Shown: piece by piece, positions 10,401 to 17,334 of the stretch
How the letters are laid out: the number at the start of each line of letters is the position of its first letter
How positions within the stretch are numbered: position 1 is the first letter of the stretch
Assembly (NCBI GenBank): GCA_023432985.1
Contig: JAEZEQ010000041.1
Coordinates: 1 to 58,395 of the forward strand
From: Bacteroidota bacterium
Lineage (GTDB): Bacteria > Bacteroidota > Bacteroidia > CAIKAF01
DNA: 58,395 nt
Direction of reading: 5' to 3'
Made by a program: the position numbers and the translations under genes
The notes under the pieces: model-generated
Seen by the model: only the letters and a program-made list of their open reading frames with translations
Databases searched by the model: none
What the model was told of the DNA's origin: nothing

Positions 10401-10585
10401 AACAATGTACCATTGCAATGGATAGTGCTGTGATTTATGGAAAACACGATGATTGGGAAGGAACCCTTTCAAAAGAGAAGCATTTGAAAAATAAGGTTGT
10501 AAAACCAGTTTTAGAAGAATACGATAAGGTTGAAAAGTTAGACCCCATTTTTGATGTGATTAAACAACAAAGAGAATACAAATAA
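7463..10585 (+). CDS. hsdR: Type I restriction endonuclease motor subunit (HsdR)
   Basis: ATP-dependent translocase and nuclease of the type I complex. The N-terminal nuclease domain has the PD-(D/E)xK signature: RPD with D136, then ELK with E150 and K152. The superfamily 2 helicase follows: Walker A HTQGSGKS (H296-S303), DECH box at D413, FTGTPL motif III, then the second RecA domain with LLTGFDAPSA and the QAICRVNR motif VI. The C-terminal 300 or so residues are helical and likely bind HsdM. At 1040 aa it has normal length and all key residues, so the enzyme should be active. Four bases separate its stop from the next gene. Confidence 0.95.
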   Translation: MSKVGQIERATQNRVVKLFQEVLKYDYLGNLEKEEDNSNIDEALLTAYLTKKGHSENLIGKVVYEFKKIATINTNDDLYQANKNVYAALRYGINVKEEAGQNKETVYLIDWKNPLENDFAIAEEVTIKGQHNKRPDIVLYINGIALGVLELKRSTVSVSEGIRQNNDNQKHLFIKPFYTTIQLVMAGQDVEGLRYAAIDTPEKYYLKWKEVNEEFNPNDTYLLELTKSIREQAAQAENQLDKNIIEMLGKERLIEILHDFVVFDRGQKKFCRPNQYFGIKAAQESIRKREGGIIWHTQGSGKSLTMVWLTKWIREFNPNARVLIITDRDELDKQIEKVFKGVDEQILRTKSGADLIEKLNATTPWLLCSLIHKFGNKEEGADKAKDYDSYLEELKNSLPKDFKPKGEFYVFVDECHRSQSGDLNKAVRKILGDDALFIGFTGTPLMKADKQKSIEIFGKYIHTYKFDEAVKDGVVLDLRYEARDIEQKITSLDKIDAWFDSKTKGLTDFAKTELKQKWGTMKKVFSSVGRLQKIVADILLDMETRERLQNGRGNAILVSDSIYNACRFYQLFQDSGFTRCAIVTSFAPSHSDIKGEGEGYTEKLMQYDIYQKMLNGKAPEDFEDEVKKRFIDEPAQMKLLIVVDKLLTGFDAPSATYLYIDKSMRDHGLFQAICRVNRLDGDDKDYGYIIDYKDLFGSLENAYKDFTSKAFEDYDQKDVEGLLSDRLAKGKERLDDALETIRALCEDVVPPKGTQQYIAYFCGNPQIKEDLKDTEPKRVALYKAVISLIRAYANIADEMEEAGYTPTQIEKIKEEIKHFENVRKEIQLASGDWVDLKQYEPAMRHLIDSYIAAEESKKVSAFDDFSLVELLVKDGKGALEKLPENIKKNKEAMAETIENNLRKVIIEESPTNPIYYEKMSVLLDELIKLRNEEAEAYEKYLEEIVKLAVKIKKPETSNEYPSSINTQAKRALYDNLDRDEQCTIAMDSAVIYGKHDDWEGTLSKEKHLKNKVVKPVLEEYDKVEKLDPIFDVIKQQREYK

Positions 10586-10588
10586 GCA

Positions 10589-11317
10589 ATGGAAGAAGTA
10601 AAGATATTACATATTACTTCCAATCTGAGCATTGATGTAGTTCGCAAAGACATCAAGAATATGCACTTGGCTGTTTATCCGCCAACGGGCAGGGTTCGCA
10701 TTGCTGCACCCTTACGAGTAAATGACGAAGCCGTAAAACTTTTTGCCATTTCAAAAATCAGTTGGATTCGGAAACACCAACGCAACTTTGAAGCACAAGA
10801 CAGACAAGCACCCAGACAATACAAAGATCGGGAAAGCCATTACTTTTTAGGCAAACGCTACTTGTTGAGAATTACCGAACACGATGCTCCAGCCAAAGTA
10901 CAGCTAAAGACAAAAACCTTCATTGACTTATTCGTTAGACCCAACACTACAACAGAACAAAAACAAACCATACTCAACGAATGGTATCGGACAGAGCTAA
11001 AAAAACTGATTCAACCACTCATTGTCAAATGGGAGCAACGCATAGGCGTAACTGTAACAGACTGGCAAGTCAAACAAATGAAAACCAAATGGGGCACTTG
11101 CAACATCGAGAAAAGACGAATATGGATAAACTTGGAACTAGCTAAAAAACCAATCCATTGCCTAGAATACATCATCGTTCACGAACTCATTCATCTATTG
11201 GAAAGACATCACAACGACAGATTTCTTTCACTAATGGAAAAGCATATGCCCCAATGGAAATTTTATAGAGAAGAATTAAATCGTTTACCAGTAAGCCACG
11301 GAGAATGGACATACTAA
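10589..11317 (+). CDS. YgjP-like M48-type metallopeptidase attached to the restriction operon
   Basis: Small zinc metallopeptidase-like protein of the YgjP/DUF45 family (242 aa). The zinc motif is HELIH at H198-H202, followed by ERHHNDRF, which supplies the third ligand region; upstream MKTKWGTC is the family's conserved substrate-side block. It is 3 nt after hsdR and ends the operon. Genes of this family are frequently the last gene of Bacteroidota type I restriction loci, so a role in controlling turnover of the nuclease is conceivable. That role is not established by anything visible here. No signal peptide, so it acts in the cytoplasm. Confidence 0.88.
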   Translation: MEEVKILHITSNLSIDVVRKDIKNMHLAVYPPTGRVRIAAPLRVNDEAVKLFAISKISWIRKHQRNFEAQDRQAPRQYKDRESHYFLGKRYLLRITEHDAPAKVQLKTKTFIDLFVRPNTTTEQKQTILNEWYRTELKKLIQPLIVKWEQRIGVTVTDWQVKQMKTKWGTCNIEKRRIWINLELAKKPIHCLEYIIVHELIHLLERHHNDRFLSLMEKHMPQWKFYREELNRLPVSHGEWTY

Positions 11318-11627
11318 CAAATAGCCCACGCATTTTGCAAGCACATTGCCAAGCCGCACCAGCCAACCCTGCAACCAAAAATTGCAAAAGAGTATGTCTT
11401 TGCCAACGCTAACGGACAGACAACCGAGAAAGAACACCGACCGCACAACGTCACCTATACGCAAGCAGGGGTTAAGCTTCGCTGATTTTCAATTCGTTCT
11501 TCGTAAGACAGAAAAGTGCTATATTTAAAGTTCAGTTCTTCGTAGGAAGTTCAGTGGTAAAAATCCCTGCCTGCGTATAGCTGAGAAACGTTAGTGGCAA
11601 CCTTAAAGAACGACACCGTAGAAAAAA
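11318..11627. other. Cassette-like spacer after the restriction operon
   Basis: There is no supported gene here. The spacer contains TGCCAACGCTAACGG (11401-11415), the mirror of the element A end, and the palindromic element B at 11455-11598. Short reading frames in it are not family-supported. Confidence 0.55.
11455..11598. repeat. Imperfect palindrome element B with AACGTT end (attC-like)
   Basis: The 16-nt arm at 11455-11470 is the reverse complement of 11565-11580 with 15 of 16 matches. The end AACGTTAGTGGCA follows at 11588. The interior (from 11471) aligns along about 105 nt with 12764-12867 (element C), sharing TTCGCTGATTTTCAATTCGT and the CAGTTCTTCG and CTAAAAATCC words or close variants. 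GTTAGTGGC at 11590-11598 is mirrored as GCCACTAAC at 12173-12181 after the GNAT gene, so the gene sits between inverted 9-mers. Confidence 0.55.
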
Positions 11628-12152
11628 ATGACTGACATTGTAATAAAAAAAGTAACGCTTAACGACATTGACCAATTGCAAAAAATTGGCAGACAGACTT
11701 TTTTTGAAACGTTTTCAGCAGGAAATTCCGAAGAGAATATGACAAAATATTTAGACGAAGGATTTTCCGCTGAAAAATTGACGACTGAACTTAGCGACAA
11801 TAACGCAGAATTTTATTTTGCAACACTTAACGATAGTGTAATTGGTTATTTAAAATTAAACTTTGGACATTCTCAAACAGAATTAAAGGACGACAAAGCA
11901 CTTGAAATTGAACGTATTTATGTTTTAAAGGACTTTCACGGAAAAAGCGTTGGACAGATTCTTTGCGACAAAGCAATACATATCGCAAGACAGAAAAACG
12001 CTAATTATGTTTGGTTAGGAGTTTGGGAAGAAAATCCGAGAGCAATAAACTTTTATAAAAAAAATGGTTTCGTAGAATTTGACAAACACATTTTCAAGTT
12101 AGGCAATGACGAACAGACCGACATTATGATGAAACTAAAATTGAACAACTAA
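11628..12152 (+). CDS. GNAT-family N-acetyltransferase
   Basis: Acetyl-CoA-dependent acetyltransferase of the GNAT fold, 174 aa. The core is visible in order: an N-terminal strand IVIKKVTLNDIDQL, the central strand SVIGYLKLNFG, the ERIYVLKDFHGKSVGQIL region (strand 4 plus the acetyl-CoA pyrophosphate loop, here degenerate relative to the usual Q/RxxGxG/A), and the C-terminal NPRAINFYKKNGF motif. It resembles PaiA-like polyamine acetyltransferases, but the substrate cannot be read from sequence. It stands alone, bracketed by inverted 9-mers and palindromic elements, which is how acetyltransferases often occur in mobile cassettes. Confidence 0.88.
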   Translation: MTDIVIKKVTLNDIDQLQKIGRQTFFETFSAGNSEENMTKYLDEGFSAEKLTTELSDNNAEFYFATLNDSVIGYLKLNFGHSQTELKDDKALEIERIYVLKDFHGKSVGQILCDKAIHIARQKNANYVWLGVWEENPRAINFYKKNGFVEFDKHIFKLGNDEQTDIMMKLKLNN

Positions 12153-12191
12153 TGTGGACGACAAGAAAGGCAGCCACTAACACGGGTAACC

Positions 12192-12736
12192 GTTGCACAA
12201 CTCATCCATAACTCCAAAATCTTACTTTTTTCAACAAAAAATGAGCTCATTAGAGCCTTTTTAACGAAGTCTTTTCAATCGATATATAATTTTATTTCAA
12301 AAAATAACTCTCTTAAAATGGAAAAGAATAAGCCTCATAGAGCCCTTTTAAATAAAGTAAAAACTCCCCTGCTTTTACGTTTATATTTTGCAGGGCTTAG
12401 GCAATGATTCCATGTTTGGGACGATTAAATTTCATAAGCTTCTTCCGGTATCTGGATCCATACTCGCTTGGCCTTCCCTGCCATAATATTTGGCTGTGGA
12501 TTTATAGAGAAAAAGCAAATCGAGGGTTTGAGACAGTTTACGATAGAAATTGCCGGAAGGCACAAGCATATCCATACTGAATTGATACATCATTATAGGC
12601 TGAATACTTTACGTCCTTGCATGATACAAATATAACAAAAACACCCTTACAGCACTAACATACAATTAGTTATATTTTTTTTATTTTGTGAATAAGTTAT
12701 TTTAGTCTATTTTATGTAGCAAGTGAGTTGTGCAAC
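12192..12736 (-). mobile_element. Internally deleted IS1182-like element (non-autonomous relic)
   Basis: A 13-bp perfect inverted repeat, GTTGCACAACTCA at 12192-12204 and its complement at 12724-12736, brackets 545 bp that contain only the two ends of a transposase gene. Its minus-strand content is an IS1182-like N-terminus joined to a short C-terminal tail. A copy of its right end recurs at 13329-13376. The boundaries are inferred from the inverted repeat only. No clear target duplication is visible. Confidence 0.5.
12397..12593 (-). pseudogene. IS1182-like transposase remnant, internal deletion
   Basis: On the minus strand, reading from 12593, a 53-codon frame runs to a stop at 12432-12434. 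It contains SMDMLVPSGNFYRKL, LDLLFLYK, AKYYGREGQASMDP. This is the N-terminal domain pattern of IS1182-type transposases, which normally continue SxDPVxFFKxxL. Here the match stops at DP. In the next frame a tail RYRKKLMKFNRPKHGIIA ends at a stop at 12397-12399 and looks like the original C-terminus. So hundreds of codons, including the catalytic core, have been lost and the frames no longer agree. Confidence 0.6.
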
Positions 12737-12743
12737 AAGCACA
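12696..12743. repeat. Direct repeat copy 1 (48 bp, IS right end)
   Basis: This 48-bp segment matches 13329-13376 at 44 of 48 positions. It begins GTTATTTTAGTCTATTTT and ends in GTTGTGCAAC-AAGCACA, which includes the right terminal inverted repeat of the deleted element and a few flanking bases. TGTGC and GCACA within it also form a small hairpin. Confidence 0.65.
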
Positions 12744-12893
12744 GGCGTTTTGCAAAAAAGGGGGTTTAGCTTCGCTGATTTTCAATTCGTGCTTCGTATG
12801 ACAGTTTTGTGGTATGTTCAAGCGCAGTTCTTCGATTGAACTTTTGCGCTAAAAATCCGCCCCTGCGCCAAGCCGAAAAACGTTAGCGGCAAT
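12740..12893. repeat. Element C, relative of element B, with AACGTTAGCGGCA end
   Basis: Positions 12764-12867 align almost without gaps to 11471-11575, sharing for example TTCGCTGATTTTCAATTCGT. The palindrome is less intact: GGCG and GGGGG on the left pair with CCGCCCC and GCGCC on the right around 12857-12869. The left arm seems interrupted by a TTTTGCAAAAAA tract. AACGTTAGCGGCA follows at 12879-12891, before the DUF4177 gene. Confidence 0.5.
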
Positions 12894-12953
12894 AAAATAA
12901 AAGATGCGCAAAAAAATTAATATATTACAATTCAAAATAATAAAAATAGTTTT

Positions 12954-13157
12954 ATGAAAAAATTCGAGTACAAAACATTAGAATTTGAAGCAAGTGGAAA
13001 TTTTATGAGAACAATTAATATTGATTCCAAAAAATTGGAAAAAATTTTAAATGAAATGGGCGAAGAGGGATGGGAGATGATTCATCCTGTAGATTATGCA
13101 ATAGGTTATGGTACTACGCAAAAAGTGATTTTATTTTTCAAAAGAGAAAAAAATTAA
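12954..13157 (+). CDS. DUF4177-like small protein
   Basis: A 67-residue protein with the DUF4177 pattern: N-terminal KKFEYKTLEFE strand, a helix with KLEKILNEMGEEGWEMI, and a last strand KVILFFKREKN. These proteins form a small alpha/beta fold of unknown function. No signal peptide or membrane segment. It stands alone after the element C end, 60 nt from it, in a cassette-like setting. Confidence 0.8.
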   Translation: MKKFEYKTLEFEASGNFMRTINIDSKKLEKILNEMGEEGWEMIHPVDYAIGYGTTQKVILFFKREKN

Positions 13158-13201
13158 CAATTAGATTTTCTAGTACGAAAATAATTTACTGTGCTAACAT
13201 T

Positions 13202-13321
13202 GTATTGGCAAAAAACGGGGTGAATACTGTCTTTGAGAACTCATTTAGCAGTATCCGGAAAAAAAATTTTGCTCAGTTCCCTTTGAAAATGTCTGCAACG
13301 TAGCCCGTTCTTCGCCAATAC
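13202..13321. repeat. Imperfect palindrome element D (attC-like)
   Basis: The 18-nt arm 13202-13219 is the reverse complement of 13304-13321 with 16 of 18 matches; 84 nt lie between. The left arm is preceded by GCTAACA and the right arm is followed by a CCGTT. The layout matches elements A and B although arm sequences differ, as expected for attC-like sites, where structure rather than sequence is conserved. Confidence 0.45.
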
Positions 13322-13328
13322 TTTTTCC

Positions 13329-13376
13329 GTTATTTTAGTCTATTTTGTGTAGCGAGTGTGTTGTGCAATAAGCACA
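13329..13376. repeat. Direct repeat copy 2 (48 bp, solitary IS end)
   Basis: 44 of 48 positions match 12696-12743. No transposase fragment or opposite end accompanies it, so it is a solitary end left by deletion or decay of another copy of the same IS1182-like element. Confidence 0.6.
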
Positions 13377-13623
13377 CGATGTTGCCAAAATGGCGGCAGA
13401 AGTCCTCCTTTAAGACATTTGTGCTAAAATCAAAGGAAATAATTCTATTGGACTTGAGTACTAATAAACCACTACATCTCACACCCCCAACCCCTTGTGC
13501 AAGGCAAGCTTAACCCAATCCCCTACCCCAAAATGGCAAAGGGCAACAAAATTTGTATATTGCTAGGTAAATTTACAAGCAAATCAAAATCTTATTGCCG
13601 GTTTTATTCTAAATGCACCCAAC

Positions 13624-14316
13624 ATGAAAAAAAGCCATATCAGTAAACAAGTCATACAAAAAGGAGAAGAGATAAAAGGACAAGACATCAGAGAAGGTGT
13701 TTTCAACCTTATCAAATCAGAATACCCCGACTTCGAAAAGGATAATTATATCACTTTAGCCGAACTTAATCAGTATAGACGACTCTATCTGACTTCCCTA
13801 ATCATACAAGAAAAAGGAGAGTTGGCACTTATTGACAGAGATGTAATGAATGCCATCAAAAATAATTCTATACTTTCTGAAAATATTCAGGAAGCAAATG
13901 AAACGGAAATAACCTATGGCGAAAAAATAGCCGATAAGGTAGCCGCCTTCGGCGGAAGCTGGATGTTTATTATCTCTTTCTTCGCTTTTATCCTGCTCTG
14001 GATGATAGTCAATATCTACTTTTTTGCATCGGCCCCCTTTGACCCATACCCATTTATCTTGCTTAACCTCATTCTTTCTTGCCTCGCAGCCATACAAGCC
14101 CCAATAATTATGATGAGCCAAAATAGACAGGAACAAAAAGATAGACAAAGAAGTGAGCACGATTATAAAATAAACCTCAAAGCCGAACTTGAAATCAAAT
14201 TATTGAGTGAGAAAATGGACCACTTGCTTGTACACCAAAACAATAAATTATTAGAAATTCAAGAAGTGCAAATCGACTACCTGGAAGATCTTTTGAAAGA
14301 AATCAAAAGGAAATAA
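13624..14316 (+). CDS. DUF1003 membrane protein
   Basis: A 230-aa protein of the DUF1003 family. The signature is the block from about residue 98: GEKIADKVAAFGGSW, then two membrane helices (FIISFFAFILLWMIV and PFILLNLILSCLAAIQAP) joined by a short loop with PFDPYPF. IIMMSQNRQEQKDR follows, then a C-terminal charged coiled-coil. The N-terminal 95 residues are soluble. Family members are inner-membrane proteins of unknown function, sometimes near ion-transport genes. It is a single gene with no close operon partner; the ATG at 13624 follows AAC. Confidence 0.85.
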   Translation: MKKSHISKQVIQKGEEIKGQDIREGVFNLIKSEYPDFEKDNYITLAELNQYRRLYLTSLIIQEKGELALIDRDVMNAIKNNSILSENIQEANETEITYGEKIADKVAAFGGSWMFIISFFAFILLWMIVNIYFFASAPFDPYPFILLNLILSCLAAIQAPIIMMSQNRQEQKDRQRSEHDYKINLKAELEIKLLSEKMDHLLVHQNNKLLEIQEVQIDYLEDLLKEIKRK

Positions 14317-14502
14317 AAAGCAAATCTGCGCAGACTGATAATGGATTCTTTAGTGCTTTTTGTCTATAAAACAAATCAAGAAAAATGAAGTAGCCAAAGT
14401 ACAGAAGGCTAACGAATGGGATACAAATATTTACAATAAAGAAAACCCACATTAACGTTGTATAATAATGCATTTAAGTCCGGCAATAAAGCAATTTGAA
14501 AA

Positions 14503-14853
14503 ATGGTATCTATAAAGACTTTCAGAGAATTGGCCCTATCTTTCCCCGAAACAACGGAAGAAGCACACTTCGAAAAAACTTCGTTCAGGGTGAAAAAGAA
14601 AATTTTTGCTACCTATGACGCGGTAAATAATAGAGCTTGTGTCAAATTATCCGAAATGGATCAACATGTTTTTTCAAAGGCCGATAAATCAAACATTTAC
14701 CCGGTAGATAATAAATGGGGAAAACAAGGCTGGACATTTATTGAATTGACTAAGGTGAAAAAGGAGCTGTTTGCAGAGGCGTTGACAAGTGCCTATTGTG
14801 AAGTTGCGCCAAAAAAATTGGCAGGAATAATCAAATCGAAAAAATCAAGCTAA
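14503..14853 (+). CDS. MmcQ/YjbR family protein
   Basis: A 116-aa protein with the MmcQ/YjbR fold: FRELALSFPETTEEAHFEKTSF at the N-terminus, then KKKIFATYD, and the C-terminal WTFIELTKVKKELFAEALTSAY helix-turn-helix-like region. Family proteins have a CyaY-like fold and are annotated as possible DNA-binding proteins; function is not settled. It stands alone. An AACGTTGTATAATA word at about 14454 lies upstream and could be another cassette-type end, but I found no partner arm. Confidence 0.85.
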   Translation: MVSIKTFRELALSFPETTEEAHFEKTSFRVKKKIFATYDAVNNRACVKLSEMDQHVFSKADKSNIYPVDNKWGKQGWTFIELTKVKKELFAEALTSAYCEVAPKKLAGIIKSKKSS

Positions 14854-14967
14854 CTATAACATTTTGAAACAAAAAGAATTATTATATTCGTAAGTAAAAT
14901 TCAACCCGCATAAAACGAAAATGAGCATAGCCGTAAATTTAATGAAACACGCTATAACAGAATATTT

Positions 14968-15636
14968 ATGATACAACTAAAAACAGGGATATATGTAGTC
15001 ACAATTTCGAGTATTCTCACCCTACTATTTAATCATAGCAGTAAAATTGATATAAAAAAGAATACAAGCCTTAAACCAGGTTTAGAACAAAATTTCACCT
15101 ATCAAAACACAGACGAAAAAGAACTAACAAAGCTAATCCGACTCGTTTACAAATGGCATGTAAAAATGAATTTGGAAGACTTCCCTTATAAATATGACGA
15201 AAAACAAGACGGCATTTTCATTGGCATTGACTGGGTTAAATACCAAAGAAATATGGAGTTGTTCAGACAGACTGATTTTTTTAGTCGTGGTTTTTACCAA
15301 CAACATAAAAACATAGCATTGAGCTTAGACTCTTCCATAAAAAAAGCGGATATATATTTTAGAAACTATAATGACGGAATTCCAATTTGGGCAACAGGTG
15401 CTGACGAATGGTGCAATTGCCAAGATTATATAGAGAATTACTGGGAAACTTTGACCATAGATAGTTTAATAATTAAAAATGAACACGCTGAGTTCAAATG
15501 GGCTTGGGATAATGAATCGGAAGCTTTTTATAAAGTAAAAGCAATTAAAGAAAATAATAAGTGGAAAATAAATACGCTTCAAGGATTTAGCAATTACCAT
15601 TCTGTAGAATATTATGACCGAATAATGGATAATTGA
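14968..15636 (+). CDS. Hypothetical exported protein
   Basis: I do not recognise this 222-aa protein with confidence. The first 20 residues (IYVVTISSILTLLF) form a signal peptide or anchor. The rest is soluble with LIRLVYKWHVK, a CNC dipeptide-spaced cysteine pair, and a C-terminal KVKAIKENNKWKINTLQGF block. That block recalls NTF2-like or DUF3828-type secreted proteins, whose last strands read in a similar way. It lies alone in the cassette-like region, with high AT content and codon use unlike the genes after 17 kb. Confidence 0.6.
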   Translation: MIQLKTGIYVVTISSILTLLFNHSSKIDIKKNTSLKPGLEQNFTYQNTDEKELTKLIRLVYKWHVKMNLEDFPYKYDEKQDGIFIGIDWVKYQRNMELFRQTDFFSRGFYQQHKNIALSLDSSIKKADIYFRNYNDGIPIWATGADEWCNCQDYIENYWETLTIDSLIIKNEHAEFKWAWDNESEAFYKVKAIKENNKWKINTLQGFSNYHSVEYYDRIMDN

Positions 15637-16039
15637 CTGAAATTTAAAAATAAGATCAATAGATGAATATAGCGTTCCAACCAGGCATAGGCGCTCTCGG
15701 AAAGGCAAAAATGACTGACTAAACAACAGAGCATCTTCTCGCCAACTTTCGCAAATAAATGGCATATATTGTGATAATTACCAAATAAAAAAGCATAGGT
15801 CTTCGGCTTATGCTTCTATTCTAGTTTGGTAAAAGCAGCCCTCTTTTCTATTCCACATCATTAGCCCTTCAAACATAAACACAGTGCACATTAACCAAAA
15901 AAATATACATAGAATCACCTGAAAAGCAGGTCAGAGAAGTGCATAAATAAGTTGCTCAGACATGTTTTCTTTAATACATTTGGTAGGTAAACAAATTATT
16001 TCCAAACTTTTACACGTATTGCCTTTATCAAAAACAGAG
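15637..16039. other. Intergenic gap with a nested hairpin
   Basis: About 400 bases without a supported gene. The one clear structure is the nested hairpin at 15778-15832. The reading frame of the next gene can be extended upstream to 15962, but those extra codons are not family-like. Confidence 0.5.
15778..15832 (+). terminator. Nested hairpin, possible bidirectional terminator
   Basis: An outer pair TTACCAAA (15778-15785) and TTTGGTAA (15825-15832) encloses an inner perfect pair AAGCATA (15791-15797) and TATGCTT (15809-15815). A-rich sequence precedes the inner stem. It lacks a long T-run on the + strand. The position between two same-strand genes is compatible with a terminator. Confidence 0.4.
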
Positions 16040-16759
16040 ATGGACAACAAAAAAACAATAACTATCGACAACTATTTAGACAGTCATTATATGCATAGAA
16101 GCAACTGGCTTCGAGCAGCCGTTTTAGGAGCGAATGACGGAATTATTTCTATTTCGAGTCTGGCAATCGGTGTTGCATCAGCCGGGACGACAAGAGACCC
16201 TATTCTTTTAGCAAGCATAGCCGGACTTGTGGCAGGTGCTTTGTCGATGGCAGCGGGCGAATTTGTCTCGGTAAGTTCCCAAACCGACATCGAAAAAGCC
16301 GATATTGAAAGAGAAAAACAAGAACTTGCAAAAATGCCGGAAACTGAACTTAAAATATTGGCAGAAATTTATGAAAAAAGAGGACTTAAAAAGGAAACAG
16401 CGCTGCAAGTCGCAAGAGAATTAACAGATAAAGACGCGCTGGGAGCACATATTCGGGATGAATTAGGAATTAACGAAATGAATCAGGCAAATCCCATACA
16501 AGCAGCCCTGGCATCTGGAGCCGCGTTTACTGTAGGCGGACTTTTACCCTTGCTGGTGATCATCCTCGCACCACTAACCAATATGGAATACTACCTCTAT
16601 GGCATTACCATATTGTCTCTTGTTTTTCTCGGAGCTGTTTCGGCTAAGACAGGTGGCTCAAGTATAACAAAAGCTGTTCTTAGAATTGTAATCTGGGGAA
16701 CTATCGCTATGGGACTATCTGCCTTGGTTGGATATATTTTCGGAGTTAATATAGCATAA
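16040..16759 (+). CDS. VIT1/CCC1 family iron/manganese transporter
   Basis: Membrane protein of the VIT family (Fe2+/Mn2+ transport). The start region HYMHRSNWLRAAVLGANDGIISISSL is the family hallmark first helix. It is followed by GLVAGALSMAAGEFVSVSSQTDIEKADIE (helix 2 and the metal-binding Glu-rich segment), a cytoplasmic helical domain with several Glu residues, and three C-terminal membrane helices. I prefer the ATG at 16040 (MDNKKTI), 239 aa, because the frame upstream to 15962 adds 26 residues outside the family pattern. It likely moves divalent iron or manganese out of the cytoplasm. It is a single gene. Confidence 0.88.
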   Translation: MDNKKTITIDNYLDSHYMHRSNWLRAAVLGANDGIISISSLAIGVASAGTTRDPILLASIAGLVAGALSMAAGEFVSVSSQTDIEKADIEREKQELAKMPETELKILAEIYEKRGLKKETALQVARELTDKDALGAHIRDELGINEMNQANPIQAALASGAAFTVGGLLPLLVIILAPLTNMEYYLYGITILSLVFLGAVSAKTGGSSITKAVLRIVIWGTIAMGLSALVGYIFGVNIA

Positions 16760-17334
16760 GATTGCAAATTTGCTTACAACCCACATTTCGGACTATATGA
16801 GCAGACAAAGGAATTGGTAAATAATGACATGCGCTTATTTATATTGCTTAGCAAAAGAATGCTCTGACTTTTAATGTCATATATTAGACTAAAAATGCCG
16901 ATGTCAAACTCAATTATGCAAAAGCATCCAATATGGAATAGCCCATTATTTTCATTCCTGTCAAAGTGCAACTTGACTATGCTTTAAACCCATTTTAAAT
17001 CTCTTATCCGAAAAATTACAAGTATTTAAAATACTTATCCAGGGACTAAAAAAAACGGCTGGACCAAAAGAATTTGTAAATGAATAGCATAAATAAAACA
17101 AGAATTGCAATCGTCAGAGAAAGCATTGGAGACTCAATACAGGTCAGGCCTTAAATCAAAACGAGCATGATATGAGCATTTACGAAAGCGCAACAGAAAT
17201 AAAAACCACAATAAAAAAGTATAGCCACAATTTCCTTCAAAATTCTTTAACAAAATCTTACCATCATTTTTAGTAGTTTTACTATCATTTTAAAAACTAT
17301 TACTATCTTTGTTTTCGATTTTATAAACACAGCT
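16760..17334. other. Long intergenic gap with one palindrome, no gene
   Basis: 575 bases with no supported gene. There is a 17-bp perfect palindrome AAGTATTT-A-AAATACTT at 17020-17036 and, at the end, the promoter of the bestrophin gene. Short frames such as one at 17171 (33 codons) are not convincing. Confidence 0.5.
17304..17311 (+). promoter_or_regulatory. Promoter -7 box of the bestrophin gene
   Basis: TATCTTTG fits the Bacteroidota TAnnTTTG -7 element and lies 23 nt before the ATG at 17335, which would give a short leader. Confidence 0.5.

Larger units (their letters stand above)
13158..13623. other. Gap with palindrome D and a second IS-end relic, no gene
   Basis: No supported gene. 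It contains element D (13202-13321), the second copy of the IS right-end repeat (13329-13376) and about 240 bases without recognisable features up to the DUF1003 gene. A 77-codon open frame overlapping the DUF4177 gene and this gap has no family features and is rejected. Confidence 0.55.

Noticed and set aside
13070..13303. A 77-codon frame overlapping the DUF4177 gene
   Set aside because: It is in a different frame from the family-matching gene and runs into the palindromic element D.
17171..17275. A 33-codon frame in the gap before bestrophin
   Set aside because: No family features, no promoter or ribosome-binding signal of note.
1..17300. CRISPR array in the repeat-containing accessory region
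   Set aside because: The repeats are few, long, palindromic and unevenly spaced; there are no regular short repeats with unique spacers and no cas genes.
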